Positions 1 through 11,497 of a stretch of DNA of 52,248 nt are shown here, piece by piece. Each line of letters starts with the position of its first letter. Positions within the stretch are counted from its first letter, which is position 1. This stretch comes from Chromera velia (taxonomy: Eukaryota; Sar; Chromeraceae), in the NCBI GenBank assembly GCA_018398765.1, contig JAHBMJ010005924.1, positions 1,865 through 54,112 of the forward strand, read 5' to 3'. The position numbers were made by a program, and so were the translations under genes. Below the pieces are notes generated by a model that worked only from the letters and a program-made list of their open reading frames with translations, made no database searches and was not told the origin of the DNA.

Positions 1-305
1 AGGGGCGGGGGGAGAGAGAATGAAAGTGAAAGAGAGACGCAGGAATGGAGGGGAACAAGTAAGATCTCCACATACGCGCACATGCACAGACGCAAACAGG
101 AACCTCGTGACGCTTGTTCCTACCCTCTTTCGCCCCACAAGAAAAACAAAGAAACCCTCCACTTTCCTTATTTCTTGCCGTTGATTCACCTGCTCCGTAT
201 CTTTTCATGTGTTGTGCCCCTCAAGCAGGCCTTGCGAACGGCCCCGGCCTGCCCCCTCACGGAGACCTCTGTCAGCTAGTCGCCCCTCTCCTGCGTGCAC
301 CCCAC

Positions 306-3300
306 ATGGAGGCGATGGACGTGTTCCTAATCGATTCGGCCAAGAGGGACATCTACAAGGACGATAAACAAATGATGCAGCAGTCACAGGCACAGACCCC
401 CATGCAGACGGGGGGCGCCGCCCAGACCCCTCAGGACACGGGGATCGGCATGGAAGGCCAGGACGCGGGCGAGAAGGGGTTCGGGGACACGGGGCGGGGG
501 GGAGATGGTGGGGGAGGGGGTGAGGGGGGTCCTCCTTCTGAGGATAGGGAGGAGGGGGACGAGGAGGGGAGGATGAGAGGGGCATCCCAGGGTGCTGTTT
601 CTGTGCTGCGACGGGGTACGGAGGCAGAGAGTGGGATGGACGGGAAGGACGGAGAGAGGGACGATACCGCACCGCCGTCAGAGGACGAAACGGACGGTCA
701 TGAGAGGGGAGGGAGGAGACAGACGGGGGGTGGTGCAGTGAGAGTGGTGAGAGTACAGGGAGGCCCGGGAAGAGGGGGGGGGGATAGAGGTCCTGGGGGT
801 CGTCGTGGTCGTTTCTCTGTGACTCAAAGAAGTCGTAGCGGAACGGAGGTGAGTGATGGTGAGATGAGTAAAGGATCACGGAGGGGGTGGAAGGCACGAA
901 TTTCCTCCCTGGGGGGTGAGAGCAGAGATAGACGTCGGAGTCGTCGTGCGAGTAGCCGTAGTCCGGGTGGAAAGCGCCGGGCTCGGTTGAGCAGATCGGC
1001 ATTGTCGGTTGAACACCGTCAAAGAGACGCGTCAGTTGCTGATCTCCTTGCGAGTCGTCATGCGCTAGCAGACTTACACAGCGAGGATGAGGAGGTCAGT
1101 GACGGTTTTCGCATTCGAAAGGGAACAGATGGAAGTTGGGAGGAGGACGATTCAGCTCGGACGGGCTCAGAGGTGGATGAGGAGCCCTTGCCGCCTCCCC
1201 CTGTGGCTGCGATGGAATCTCTCGAGCGGGAGATGAGGGGAAAGAGACCCACAAAAACGGGGGGGCGGATGGATAGAAGTCCTAAAGGAACAGTCGAGAA
1301 TCTTCTCACGAGCCACGGAAAGAAGGTGGCCTATCACGTCCAGCCAGCTGAGAACCTGCCGGCCGATGAGGAGGCCAACCCTCGGGTGAGTGACTTAGTG
1401 AAGGGTGGGATGGAGGGATTCAGTGGGTGAGTTCCTTACAATTGAAGTGACCAGATGCAACACTTTTTCCTTTGGGGTTCAGCTTTCCTTTCTGCAGGCG
1501 TCCCATGCACAGAATGCACGGATTTTCGAGGCACTTTTTCCTCTTCTTACTTGACTCCTTCTGCTTTCTCCCTCCCGAGTCTCTCTCATCCCAAAATTGG
1601 ACCAAGTCGCTATCCTGTCTCCTTTCTTGTTTGTTTCTAAAGGACATTCTTGTGCGTAGCATGTATGTATGTATGTATTCTGATGCTACGCATGGCATTT
1701 TCTGTCCAAACGTTTTTTTGTCGCAGACAAAAACCACCCCCCTTTCCCCCCTCAATAAATACCCTCTGCAGGGACCCGCCACCCCCCCTCCCGTCTCTGC
1801 CCCCTTCCCATCCCAACAACAACAAGCCGCCAAAGGAGGATCCGTGGAACGGCGGGACATCTCAGCCTCCCCCCACGGAGTCCCTCAGGGTCCTTCTCTG
1901 CAGGGTGTGGGGAGGCTGCAGTCTGCTTTGGCGTCCTCCCTCGAGGTGAGAGGTCCTTCTGTTCTCTCACACGGCGTTGAGAGACCCTTCCAGAATCAGA
2001 ACCAGTTCCAACAAGGAGAGCCACCACTGTTATCCCCCTCCTCACCTCCACTAGGGGAGGAATCCCCTATGAGAACCACCCACCAAGACCCTGGGTATGT
2101 GTCAGGGGTGATTCAGCAGAGGGCTGAGGCTCTTGCGAGTCGAACGGTCGAGAAGATGCAGGCAGACGTGACGGTGGCACTCGACAAGAAGCACCAGGAG
2201 ATGACGGCAGCGTTGGGAAGGGCGGACAGGGCAGAGAAGGAACTCGAACAAGCGAGGTCTGTCTGTGGGTGTGTGTGGATCGGGAGGTGTTTGGAGACGG
2301 AGGAAGTTGAAGAAGACAGCTGACGGTGTGGATGACATGAAGAAGTGCCCATATCGCCTTTTCGAAAAAGAAAGGAAACGAAAAGGAAGGGCCGCATGAA
2401 TTTTTGGATATTGCCTGGATTATTTCGGAATGTTTTGTGCGATACCACACTCTATTGCCATCTCTCTTTCTCTCCGGCGTGTGCTCAAACAGGAACAGAG
2501 TGAAATGGTGTTTCTCGTCTGCACTTTTATGTGCGTCTGTTTGTCTTTTTGCTTTCACATTCTGTCCATCCTCTCAAATCGCTTTTGCAGGGCCACCATC
2601 CATTTCCTTCAGAAGACGCTCAAGTGAGTCGGTTGGATCTTTTTCGGGCAGCCTGTGTATACAAGCATTTGGCGTGATGTCACTCCTTTTCTTGTCCCAA
2701 CATGTACCCTTCCCGCCTTGTATATGGGTGAGGACATACAGGTTTTGGTCCGGGTAGGAACGTGTGTTCTCTGTCTCTCTCTGCGCTGCAGCTTTCTTTT
2801 CGTCTGCACATCTTCAGCCGACAGAAGCTCTCTCGGCCGCTGTCTACGTACAAGAGACAACCTTTGGTGCATGGTCTGACGGAGCAAGCAAGCATCCACA
2901 CCGCCTTCATTTCCTGCATACATGAACCCAACACTTCCTTTCACTGCTTGCTTGCTTGCTTGCTTTCAGGGACACGAAACAGGAACTTGCTGCTCAGGCA
3001 GTGGAGTCGTCGCTTCAACAACGAATGGTCAGGAAAAGAAAGTCTCTCTAGCTCCCGTTCTCTCTCTCTCACACACAGAAACACACCCACGTGTGGACCG
3101 ACCGCTGTCACAAGGCCACAAGACTTCTCCCCACACATCTGTTCACGCAAACGCCCAGACACTCGTCAACGTAATGGTGCGGCTTTGTTTGTACAGTTTT
3201 CCTTCCTTTTCGGCATCCTGTTTGGGCATCTGACTGACTAGATATGCATCCATGCATCCATGTATCTGTCGATCTGCCCTGTGTCTCCGTCTTCCCCTTT

Positions 3301-3448
3301 TGTTTCGCATGAATTTCTTCTTGATCAACATGTCGCCACATGAGGCCATGCAGCCATGGCGGGGCGCTTCGATAACGCCGAGCAATGGCAAACCTGGCCC
3401 ATGGGGAAAGAAGGCCTTGCAATTTTGTCTCTCTTTCTCTTCCCTTCT

Positions 3449-3516
<68 letters not shown>

Positions 3517-4022
3517 ACGGACCATGTTCTTCCATGTCTCGCTCTTTCCGCTCTGCGCTCTCCCCCTGTCTGCAGGAGTACCAAAGCGTCGGATATGGGT
3601 CTAACGCCCTGTTCTCCCCTTCGTCTCCTCCCTCCCCGTCGATGCTCTTCCAGACAGGGGGGGGCACCCACGCAGGAGCCGACGCACTCCTCTTCACACC
3701 CGAGAGAGCTCCTTTGCCCCCATTCACTTCCAGTCCCCCCAGAGCTGCCCGTGTTCCCTCAAACTCTCTGCACTCTCCGGGTGTGCTCCACCCGGCGTCG
3801 TTCCACCCGCGCGCACGAGGAGACAGCCCCTTGAAGCCGTCTCCCATCTCAGCCTCTGTCGCAGGATCCGTCCCCCTCCCTTCCTCCCCCTCTCGTCATT
3901 TGGGACTCAGACCAGACGCAGACCTCCACGCTCCGGGGAGGTTCCTGTCCATGTACGGGGGGGGATCTGCAGCCTATGACGCGTCCTTCGGGGCGTCCCG
4001 CGTGGGGGGGGGCAGGATTTGA
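306..4022 (+). CDS. Disordered / coiled-coil protein of unknown function, 5 exons
   Basis: Five exons join in phase: 306-1385, 1772-2256, 2591-2623, 2970-3027 and 3576-4022, giving about 700 residues ending in TGA. The family is not recognised. Residues 1-360 are low-complexity, rich in Gly, Arg, Asp, Glu and Ser, with SR-like and RGG-like stretches and acidic patches. Exon 2 begins Pro- and Gln-rich and ends in a heptad-like helix that continues through the two tiny exons 3 and 4 (11 and 19 codons), so the coiled coil spans four exons. The last exon is Ser/Pro/Gly-rich. Donors are GTGAGT, GTCTGT, GTGAGT and GTCAGG; intron 4 carries a CT/GT microsatellite. The first exon is open upstream of 306 and an acceptor-like CAG lies near 227, so an additional 5' exon outside the window is possible. 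Exon joins are well supported by phase; the start is uncertain. Confidence 0.7.
3452..3516. repeat. (CT)n(GT)n microsatellite in intron 4
   Basis: A run of CT dinucleotides passes directly into a run of GT dinucleotides inside the last intron of the coiled-coil gene. The long Leu/Ser or Cys/Val reading frames across it are artefacts of the dinucleotide repeat. Confidence 0.9.
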
Positions 4023-4732
4023 CGGGGCGTCCGTCCATGTGCAGACCCCGTTTGAATTCAATTAAATTTTCCGGAGGATGGCTTGCGTACCGGAAAGTGC
4101 ATGAAAATGGAGAATTCGTTTTGACGCACAAACAAACGAAAGCTGGGACCTGTCTGCATGCTCTCTTCATTTACACAGGTGAAGAAGCATCCCAAATTCG
4201 TCAGTGGTGGCGTATGCTCACTTGATGGGCATGACAAGATAGGATGGATTCCGAATGGCATGGGGGGAAGGGGGCGTTGCTACCGCTTCCTCGTTGCAGA
4301 CAGATGTTTCCCTCTTCCTGCCCTTTTGTTTTGGTACAACAGCTGGTACAGCAGGGTTGTCACGGTCCGGACTCGTGCACGGATTGCAACTCTTTTGTCT
4401 TTCCCCGCGTCTTCCGTCTTCAATCATCCTTTCAAGAACCCTGAAATTCCGAATTAATTCCTCTAATTCAATCAATTGCATTCATGTGCATAGATATACG
4501 CAATGAAGGTCTCGCAACTTTGAAGGTCTTTTATTGATCTGCTCAGTACGTGCTCTATCTGACTTTAAAATATAAATTTATCTAGGCGTGGAACATTAAA
4601 AGAAAAAGACTATAAAAAAATGTGTGTGTTTTACTGTTATGGTATTAATTAGGTTTTTGTGATTGTAACTGTTAGTCTGTCACTGAGTCTGTTAGTCACT
4701 GCTAGGAAGAGAAACAATGTAAGCTAGAATGT

Positions 4733-4813
4733 GATGATGATGATGATGATATATCAGGTTAAAGCCGGTAAGCCATATAGGCTCTGGCCAACCTAGTATT
4801 TCCTGCATAGATT
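4733..4813 (-). repeat. Retroposon 3' tail, copy A (ends in ATC repeats on the minus strand)
   Basis: About 60 bp next to a run of ATG triplets matches, in reverse complement and with very few differences, the segment 46941-47018. Beyond the shared core the two copies diverge. A conserved 3' core followed by a short simple-repeat tail is the usual structure of LINE or SINE 3' ends. The element has no ORF that I recognise. Confidence 0.65.
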
Positions 4814-5210
4814 CGATCCGATAAGATAAGCTTGATATTCTAGATTGCCTGGGGACTTGCCCAGTGGTCCATTGCGGGGCTTCGACTTGTACTGTCGTAC
4901 GAGGCTAGGTACGAGGTATATAGAGAGCTAGAGACTACTAAAAGAGATAGAAGAACTAGCTGCTTAGATCGAAATTAACCAGAGAACTAGCTAGCTAGGC
5001 AACTAATTTAAAAAGTAGTAACGTTACTAACGTACCGGCTAGCGTACGTAGTGCTGTGTACTGGTTTGGACAGCCAGGGCCAAAAGAATTAAAAAATGTT
5101 AACACCTCGATCAATTTAATTTAATTCAAAATTTCTAGCAAAATTTAAAATTCAACAAAACTTCTAGCAAAACTTTGAATAATTTGAAACTTAAGCCTTA
5201 TAATTGTGTC

Positions 5211-6020
5211 CTACCCTGCAAAGACCTAAGAATTTAGACAGGAATTTGGAGGAATTTAGCTAGGAATCTAAAGGAATTTAGACCTCTAAATGCTCAAACT
5301 TTGGAGGTCAATTTCTCATGAACTATGATAAGTTGGAACTTGATATTAGCGGTTCTTATAGACCTATATTAAAACTATGAGCACCGTTAATATCAACTTC
5401 TAAACCATCATAGTTTACGAGAAATCGACCCAAAGGTGTTCAGTCACTTGTGATTAAATTATATTTAATTATCCTATGAAGTGATTGAATATGATTAAAT
5501 AAAGTGATTAATTAGTCAAAGTCCGATTCTTACTAGTTTTTAATACCTTTGGTCATTCTAATGGTGTATGGTTTTTTTTTACGTTATAAAAACAAATGTT
5601 TTGGGAGTAGCTTAGAGGCTTGTGCACATCCAGTGCACTGCATGCATGGCTCAGCCCATGCAGCCTGGACCAGCCATGTATGCGCCGGCGCGGCCTATTA
5701 ACAGTGTCTAACAGCTAGATAGCCCCTGTTTATCTTTTTTAAAACCAATTTTTTATAGTTACAAACTGTATTAAAAAAAAAAAAAAATGTAGCCCGGGGG
5801 GCGGACTGGGGGACCCCCGGGGTCACCCCCCCTTAATTAATTTAGGAATATATTTCTGAATATATTCCTGATCATATTATTTTTGAAGTGAGTAACTAGT
5901 GAATAAATATATTCCATGATTAAACACCTTTGAATCGACCTCCAAAAACTGCTAAATTCCTCTAATTAAATTCTTAGCTAATTAAATTCCTGTCTAAATT
6001 CCTAGGTCTTTACAGGGTAG
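5211..6020. mobile_element. Fold-back / MITE-like element with long inverted termini
   Basis: The termini 5211-5247 and 5984-6020 are inverted copies with about 2 mismatches in 37 bp, both starting CTACCCTG on their own strand. Inverted similarity continues inward through subterminal copies of a GGAATTTAG-like motif. A second, nested palindrome of about 50 bp occupies roughly 5308-5435. Flanking 8-mers (ATTGTGTC at 5203 and ATTATATC at 6021) agree at 6 of 8 positions, a possible decayed target-site duplication. No coding capacity is visible, so it is probably non-autonomous. A partial relative is at 19305-19513. Confidence 0.7.
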
Positions 6021-6596
6021 ATTATATCATTTTATTATTTTGATTTATTGTGATGTACTAGGATTAAATCGATAAAAAAATTGTTTAACCTAAAGTCTGT
6101 AAGTTTGACGCTGTTTGAGGTCCGGATCTAGGTCCAGATTGTAACAACGCAAACATTCAAAGTGTCAGTCATGCAGAGTCATAAAATTTCAAGATTACGT
6201 ATGAATATGTGAGTGTCATATAACTATTAACTATAGCTATGAAACAGTACTTACAGTATACATGCGCGAGGCACAGGCCACTAGGCGCTAGGCTAGGCGC
6301 CTGCTAGGCTGAATGCATGCATCACGTTTCTTCAGACGTTTCTACAACAAAAAAACGAGGTCCGGCGTATAAACCCGATCCCACTACTAAGCCACGTGGG
6401 TTTCAAGCTTTCAGCCTTTCAGAAAGACCCTCGGACTGAACTTGCTTCCATGCTTGCAAGCTTCAGCAGCTTCCCCCCCTCCCTGGATACTCTGACTTTT
6501 CGTACTCCCTAGCCATCCCGCCGTGCAGTCTCTTTCCTCGCGACTCCCTTTCTCGATAGCTTCTTGCACTTAACTCAATTACTCCCCCCCCCCAAC

Positions 6597-7288
6597 TCAG
6601 ACAGCTTGTTGCTGATGCCCAGCCCCTGCCTCCCCCCCTCCTCCAGACGGTTGCCCGGCACCCCCGTTCTCCTTTTTGTATGAGTGGGGGGACTTGCCGT
6701 GGCCATGACAACCCTTGTGACACCTGCACAACACAAAAGGGAAACGGAGATAAAGATATCCAGACGGGTGGATCGACTGGCTGACCGTTCCTTCTTGCAA
6801 AAAGCCTTAGCAAAGACTCCAAATGGGCAGGCAACTTCTGATATTCCTCGAAAAAGGACTCATCAGCTTATTCAATCTACCTTCTAATGAAGCCGTGAAG
6901 TCACACACCTCGGCAGAGAATCTTAACTCACAGTGGAGCCGCGAATTTGGTGGAGATGGGGAGATAAATAAAACGCCACACACACAACAGGAGCAAGAAG
7001 AGCCAGGGCAAAAAAAAAAGACAGACACTGTCTGTTTTTTTCTATTCGCTCCTTCTCTTTACAAACATAAGAGACAAAGACAAAAGAGCAATGCGGCCAC
7101 TAAGACAACATGGGCAGAAGACCCCAAAAGTGGCAGACACACAAATAGACTACATATTTCTTCTTCTCTATCCTTTTCTTCATGTGCACAACAGAAAAAA
7201 GGAAGAAAGAACAAAGACATGAGAACAGAACAAACAATCAAACAAAGTGGGCAGGGGGCCCGAAAGGTGAGAGTTAAGCGCCCCTTGG

Positions 7289-7320
<32 letters not shown>

Positions 7321-7449
7321 AAGAAAGAAAGAAAGAAAGAAAGGAAGGAAGGAAGGAAGGAAGGAAGGAAAGAAAGGAAGGAAGGGAGGAAAGAAAGGAA
7401 GGAAGGAAGGCAAGAAAGCAAGAAAGCAAGAAAGCAAGAAAGCAAGAAA

Positions 7450-7497
<48 letters not shown>

Positions 7498-8459
7498 GAG
7501 AGAAATCAAGAGAGAAAGCAAGAAAGAAAGCAAGAAAGCAAGAAACCAAGAACGTGAGAAAGCAAGGAAGCAAGCAAGCAAGCGAGCAACCAAGCAAGAG
7601 AGGAAGAGAGGAAAGGAGGAAGGGGAGCTCACCCTTGATGTTTGTGTTTCCCTTCATCGTCAGCTGCAGAGAAAGCGTGAATGGATCCGTTTCTCCGAGA
7701 TGCGACACAGGGCTCAGTGGTCTCAGAGACCCCCTTAGCTTTCATTTGGATAACTCTGTTCCGTTCCTTTTCCATTCTTCAAACACTTACCGTGCTTCTC
7801 TCTTTCATGTCTTGAGAGAACTCTCAGAGCTTCTTTGTACGGCATTTGGGTGCCTGCCCTTTTTGGAGAAATACGCCAAGGAAGGTGGGATGATTGCCTC
7901 AATTCTCAGATTGGAGGCGTCGTGAAAGTGTGTGCAAAGAGGGGATCACGCTGCCGCTTGAAAGAATGAGTCAAGTCTTCGCAGGATTACATTGGAAAGA
8001 GAATGGATTTGTGAACAAGGTGGGAAGAGGCAGAGAGGCAAAGAGGAGGAGGATTGAGCCACGGCCCCCCCGAGGTCAGTCGGAACACCTGGCCCTCTTT
8101 CCGTCCGTCTACTTACTTACCTTCACTTTCTGACGAGCTCTCTCCGAAGGCACGCTTCTTGTGGAATATGCAGCACTCTGCACATATTCAAAGACAACAA
8201 GGAATGCACATTATAATCGAGAAAGGGCTGCAGGATGATCGATCATATTGCCTTCCTTGGGCTGACTCTTGGATTTCTTCTTGTTCATGAACTCGTTGTC
8301 CACCGCGGTCTCGTCCCAGCTGACTCTGTTCTCGTTTGGAGGTGCAGCCTGCGGACCGGGATTTGCTGGCTGCAGCTGTACCAATCTCACAGGGGTCGGA
8401 CCACCTTCAGTCACGACCACAGCAGCTGTGCCTGCTGTTTGAGCTGTTTGAGCGGCCAT
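6597..8459 (-). CDS. PPP1R11: Protein phosphatase 1 regulatory inhibitor subunit 11 (inhibitor-3 / YPI1 family)
   Basis: Four exons on the minus strand, 8459-8267, 8177-8121, 7663-7633 and 6723-6597, join in phase to 135 residues ending in TGA; human PPP1R11 has 126. The PP1-docking RVxF-type motif is RVSW (45-48), followed by the family signature TAVDNEFMNKKKSKKCC, then HKKRAFGESSSESE, an acidic DDEG and a Gly/His/Cys-rich tail (GCHKGCHGHGK), as in animal and yeast members. These proteins bind and inhibit the PP1 catalytic subunit, mainly in the nucleus, and YPI1 is needed for PP1 function in yeast. Exon 1 ends in the middle of the signature and exon 2 restores it exactly, which fixes the unusual donor GTCAGC. 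Intron 3 (about 910 bp) is mostly microsatellite. The gene is divergent from ALAD. Confidence 0.92.
7288..7495. repeat. Compound microsatellite (GCCA)n-(GAAA/GGAA)n-(CA)n
   Basis: CAGC/GCCA tetramers, then GAAA and GGAA tetramers with GCAAGAAA units, then about 24 CA dinucleotides, all within intron 3 of the PPP1R11 gene. All long open frames over this stretch are translated repeats. Confidence 0.95.
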
Positions 8460-9119
8460 TTCAATGAAACCCGTGAGATATGAGTGGTCCTTCAGTCAGA
8501 TGGCGCGGAGAATGCGCGATCCGGTAAGTCCTGTTTGAGGTTGAATCTGATCACGAACTTGACTTACTCGATCAAGACGCTGGCAGTGACGTTAGTGACC
8601 TAAGCGTGGCAGAATGGCTAGCTATGAGGTTGAACATATAGTTGGACGGCACTGGATGAGAGGTATAGGTTCTGAATCTCATGCACAAGAAGTCCGAGCT
8701 CAATCCGCTCGTCCGCTTCTGACCGTTTCTTTTCTCTTTCCGGGGACGTTCGCAAAGCTGTATACACGCCCCTGCATGCATTTAATTGCATGAGCCCGCG
8801 ATATATAGCCCGCGTGCTTTCCGGGGCCACGCCCGCGCGTGCGTCGGCTCGTGCCGCGCGCGAGGTGCGAGACGCCGATGGTCGGACTTCGGATCGAAAA
8901 AAAGGGAAATCGCGAAGCAGATCGATTGGAGGGTGAAATGTCACTGCAGTGACAGACACGGTTGACCTTAAGTCGATTTTACTCTTGAAAGTTCAGTGCT
9001 CAGAAGTTGCAAGAGTGGGTGCAAAGTTTGCGAAGAAGGGTAAACAGCGATCGAGGTTTTTGGGTCAAACAGTGAGTTGTCACGTATCTGCCCCTTTACA
9101 GCTTTGCGTGTGTGCGATC
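8460..9119. promoter_or_regulatory. Divergent promoter region between PPP1R11 and ALAD
   Basis: About 660 bp separate the first ATG codons of two divergent genes. The segment holds a GC- and CpG-rich block (about 8790-8880) with a TATATA at 8802. An acceptor-like CAG (9101-9103) just before the ALAD ATG might mark a 5'UTR intron. Assignment is by position and composition only; no transcription start is visible. Confidence 0.45.
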
Positions 9120-11346
9120 ATGTGGTCCAACGCTTCCTCTGACTCTTCGACTTGCGGTGCTCCAGTCAAACGCACTGAAGAGGGTCGGAGTGTTTGCTCC
9201 ACTCATGATGACCCGAAGAGGTCCAGAGGGTCGGGGGATCTCTCTGTTGAGAGAGGGCCTCTTCAGATTCCCTCAAGACACCGTCTCCAAGCAGGGTTCT
9301 CAGGCAGCCTGCTCAGAAGCTGGCAGGGAGTGCCCCCCCTCCAGCCCTCCAACCTGGTCTTCCCTGTGTTTGTAGTCGATCAAGAGGGTCAGTCAGTCCC
9401 TGTGTCTGTAGTCGATGAAGAGGTTAAGTCCCTTTGTTTATAGTCGATCAAGAGCGTCAGTCCCTTTGTATGTGTTCAATCAAGATGAGAGGAAAGATGG
9501 TTGCTGAGTGTTCCGGGCTCCCTGCCGCTCACTGTGCATCACTCATCGCTTCTTGCTTGACTGACTGACTGACTGACCGCAGAACTGAAGGAGGAAATCC
9601 GAACAATGCCTGGGCAGTTTCGGTTTGGGTACAAGTCAGCCGGGGTGGGGGAACATCTAGAGACTGGAAAGGGCTTGCTAGGAAGGGTGGGAAAGGAGGC
9701 GCTTCCATTCCAGATGGTTCTGTTCCGTGCGTGGCTCTTACGTTCTTTCCTTTTTCTTTGGCGTCTCTGAGATCTGCTCCTGCCTGAAGAAACCTTGATG
9801 AAAGTTCTATCATGATCTTTTCCTTAAACTTGTCACTGGCTTCGTCTTTCGTGTTTAATCATTTTGCGTCCCATTTTTGGCAGGCTTATCTCTTTGCCAT
9901 ATACACAGACAGGGCTTTGTGAGTGAACTGTCGTCCTGCTTATCTGCCTTCCACGTCTCGTGTGAGCATCTCTGTGTAAGATGTGCAATGCATGCTTTAC
10001 ACTGGATGCACACGCAGGACTCTGGTGAGGGAACTTTCATCGTTGGTCGAGAAGGGCCTTGGAGGTGTGATGATCTTTGGAGTCGTGGAGGGAGGTTTGA
10101 AGGGTGCGTCGCTTGGTTTGCTTGTTTCGTCGTCCATTTCTTCTATTCCCGCAGTCTCTTCTTCTTTCAGGCACAGTGTCTTCTGTGCCCTTTTTTCATT
10201 GTGACCTTTTATGCAGCTTTCTGCTTGTGCGATCGATGTTGGCCGTGGATCCCCGTTCGTTTTTCTGTGTGTATCGAGTTTTGCATCCGTCCTCATTTTC
10301 TGCTTTTTTGGTCTTCTCCGTTCCTTTCTGTCTGCAGATGAGAGGGGTACGTGTGCCGACAGCCTTGATGGTCCTGTGATCAAAGCGCTCCAAATTCTGA
10401 AGAGAGAACTTCCCCAACTACTCCTTGTGGCAGACGTGTGCTTGTGCGAGTACACAAGTGAGTCAGTCAGTCAGTCGGTCGGTCGGTCGGTCGGTCAGTG
10501 AGTGAGTCAGTCAGTCAGTCATTCAGTTGAGAGGCACTGCGCCAATGTGCAAGTGGATGCAACAAGGACGCAAAGATGGGTGCATGGGTGTGCCTGCGTT
10601 CTCTGCTGTTCCTTTTGCTGCCTTTCATCCATCGTGCTCATCCCCCCCTGCTGTCATCTTGACCTGTGCCCCCTGTTTTTCTTTCCTGTCGACAGACCAC
10701 GGCCATTGCGGAATTCTAGATCAATCCGGACGTGTGATCAACAAGTGTAGCGTCGACAGAATAGCTGAGGTCGGTCTGGCTCTGTCAGGAGGTCATACAA
10801 GTGCGTTGTTTCTTTCAGGCACTTTCGCCATGAGGTGACCTGGCAAGTCCGTGAGACTCGAAAACCCTGGCTTTCTCGTTTCGTTCGATGGCACCTTTTG
10901 TTTGATTGTGCTGCGATTTCACCCACGTTGCATCCCTTTGTACGATCACCATCTGTTCTGTGCGTGCGCATGCAGATTGCCGTTGCGTATGCGCGGGCGG
11001 GAGCTGACGTCCTTGCTCCCTCAGACATGTCGGAAGGAAGAGTGATGCAGATCAAAAAGAGACTCCTGGCAGACAGCGAAATCGCACACAAAGCCGTGAT
11101 GTCGTACTCAGCAAAATTCGCCTCAGCTTTCTACGGTAAGTTCGACGCACAGCTCGTTGGCTCATGCACTTTCTTTCTTGTGTCTGGGGACTGACTCCGT
11201 TAGGACCAGGCTACTTGTCAATTCTGGTTGGGTGCTCTCTCTCTCTCTGTCTCTCTCTCTGTGTTTCTGTTTCTTTCTTTCTTTCTTTCTTTTTTTTTTT
11301 TCTTTCTTTCTTTCTTTCTTTCTTTCTCTCTCTCTCTCTCTCTCTC

Positions 11347-11420
<74 letters not shown>

Positions 11421-11448
11421 TGTTTGTGTGTCCGTTTCTCTCTCTCCG

Positions 11449-11497
<49 letters not shown>

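Larger units (their letters stand above)
4023..6596. other. Gene-free AT-rich stretch with repeats
   Basis: No open frame here has recognisable content or plausible splice structure. The stretch is AT-rich with many short direct repeats. It contains a retroposon 3' tail (4733-4813), a fold-back element (5211-6020), a short GC palindrome (5793-5830) embedded in A/T runs, and the downstream flank of the PPP1R11 gene. Confidence 0.7.

Noticed and set aside
7290-7440. Regularly spaced repeats considered as CRISPR
   Set aside because: They are uninterrupted tetranucleotide microsatellites without spacers; nothing in the window looks prokaryotic.
7274-7708. Long Leu/Ser/Phe- and Cys/Val-rich open frames over microsatellites (also 3385-3834, 11157-11543, 29962-30446, 51050-51395)
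   Set aside because: They are translations of di- and tetranucleotide repeats inside introns or intergenic DNA, open in several frames at once.
8615-8690. tRNA-like A-box (TGGCAGAATGG) and B-box-like (GGTTCTGAATC) words
   Set aside because: No acceptor or anticodon stem pairs at the required spacing and the B box has an inserted base; not called as a tRNA.
8949-9119. Upstream extension of ALAD exon 1 to 8949
   Set aside because: The open frame continues upstream, but its first codon there is GTG; the first ATG is at 9120.
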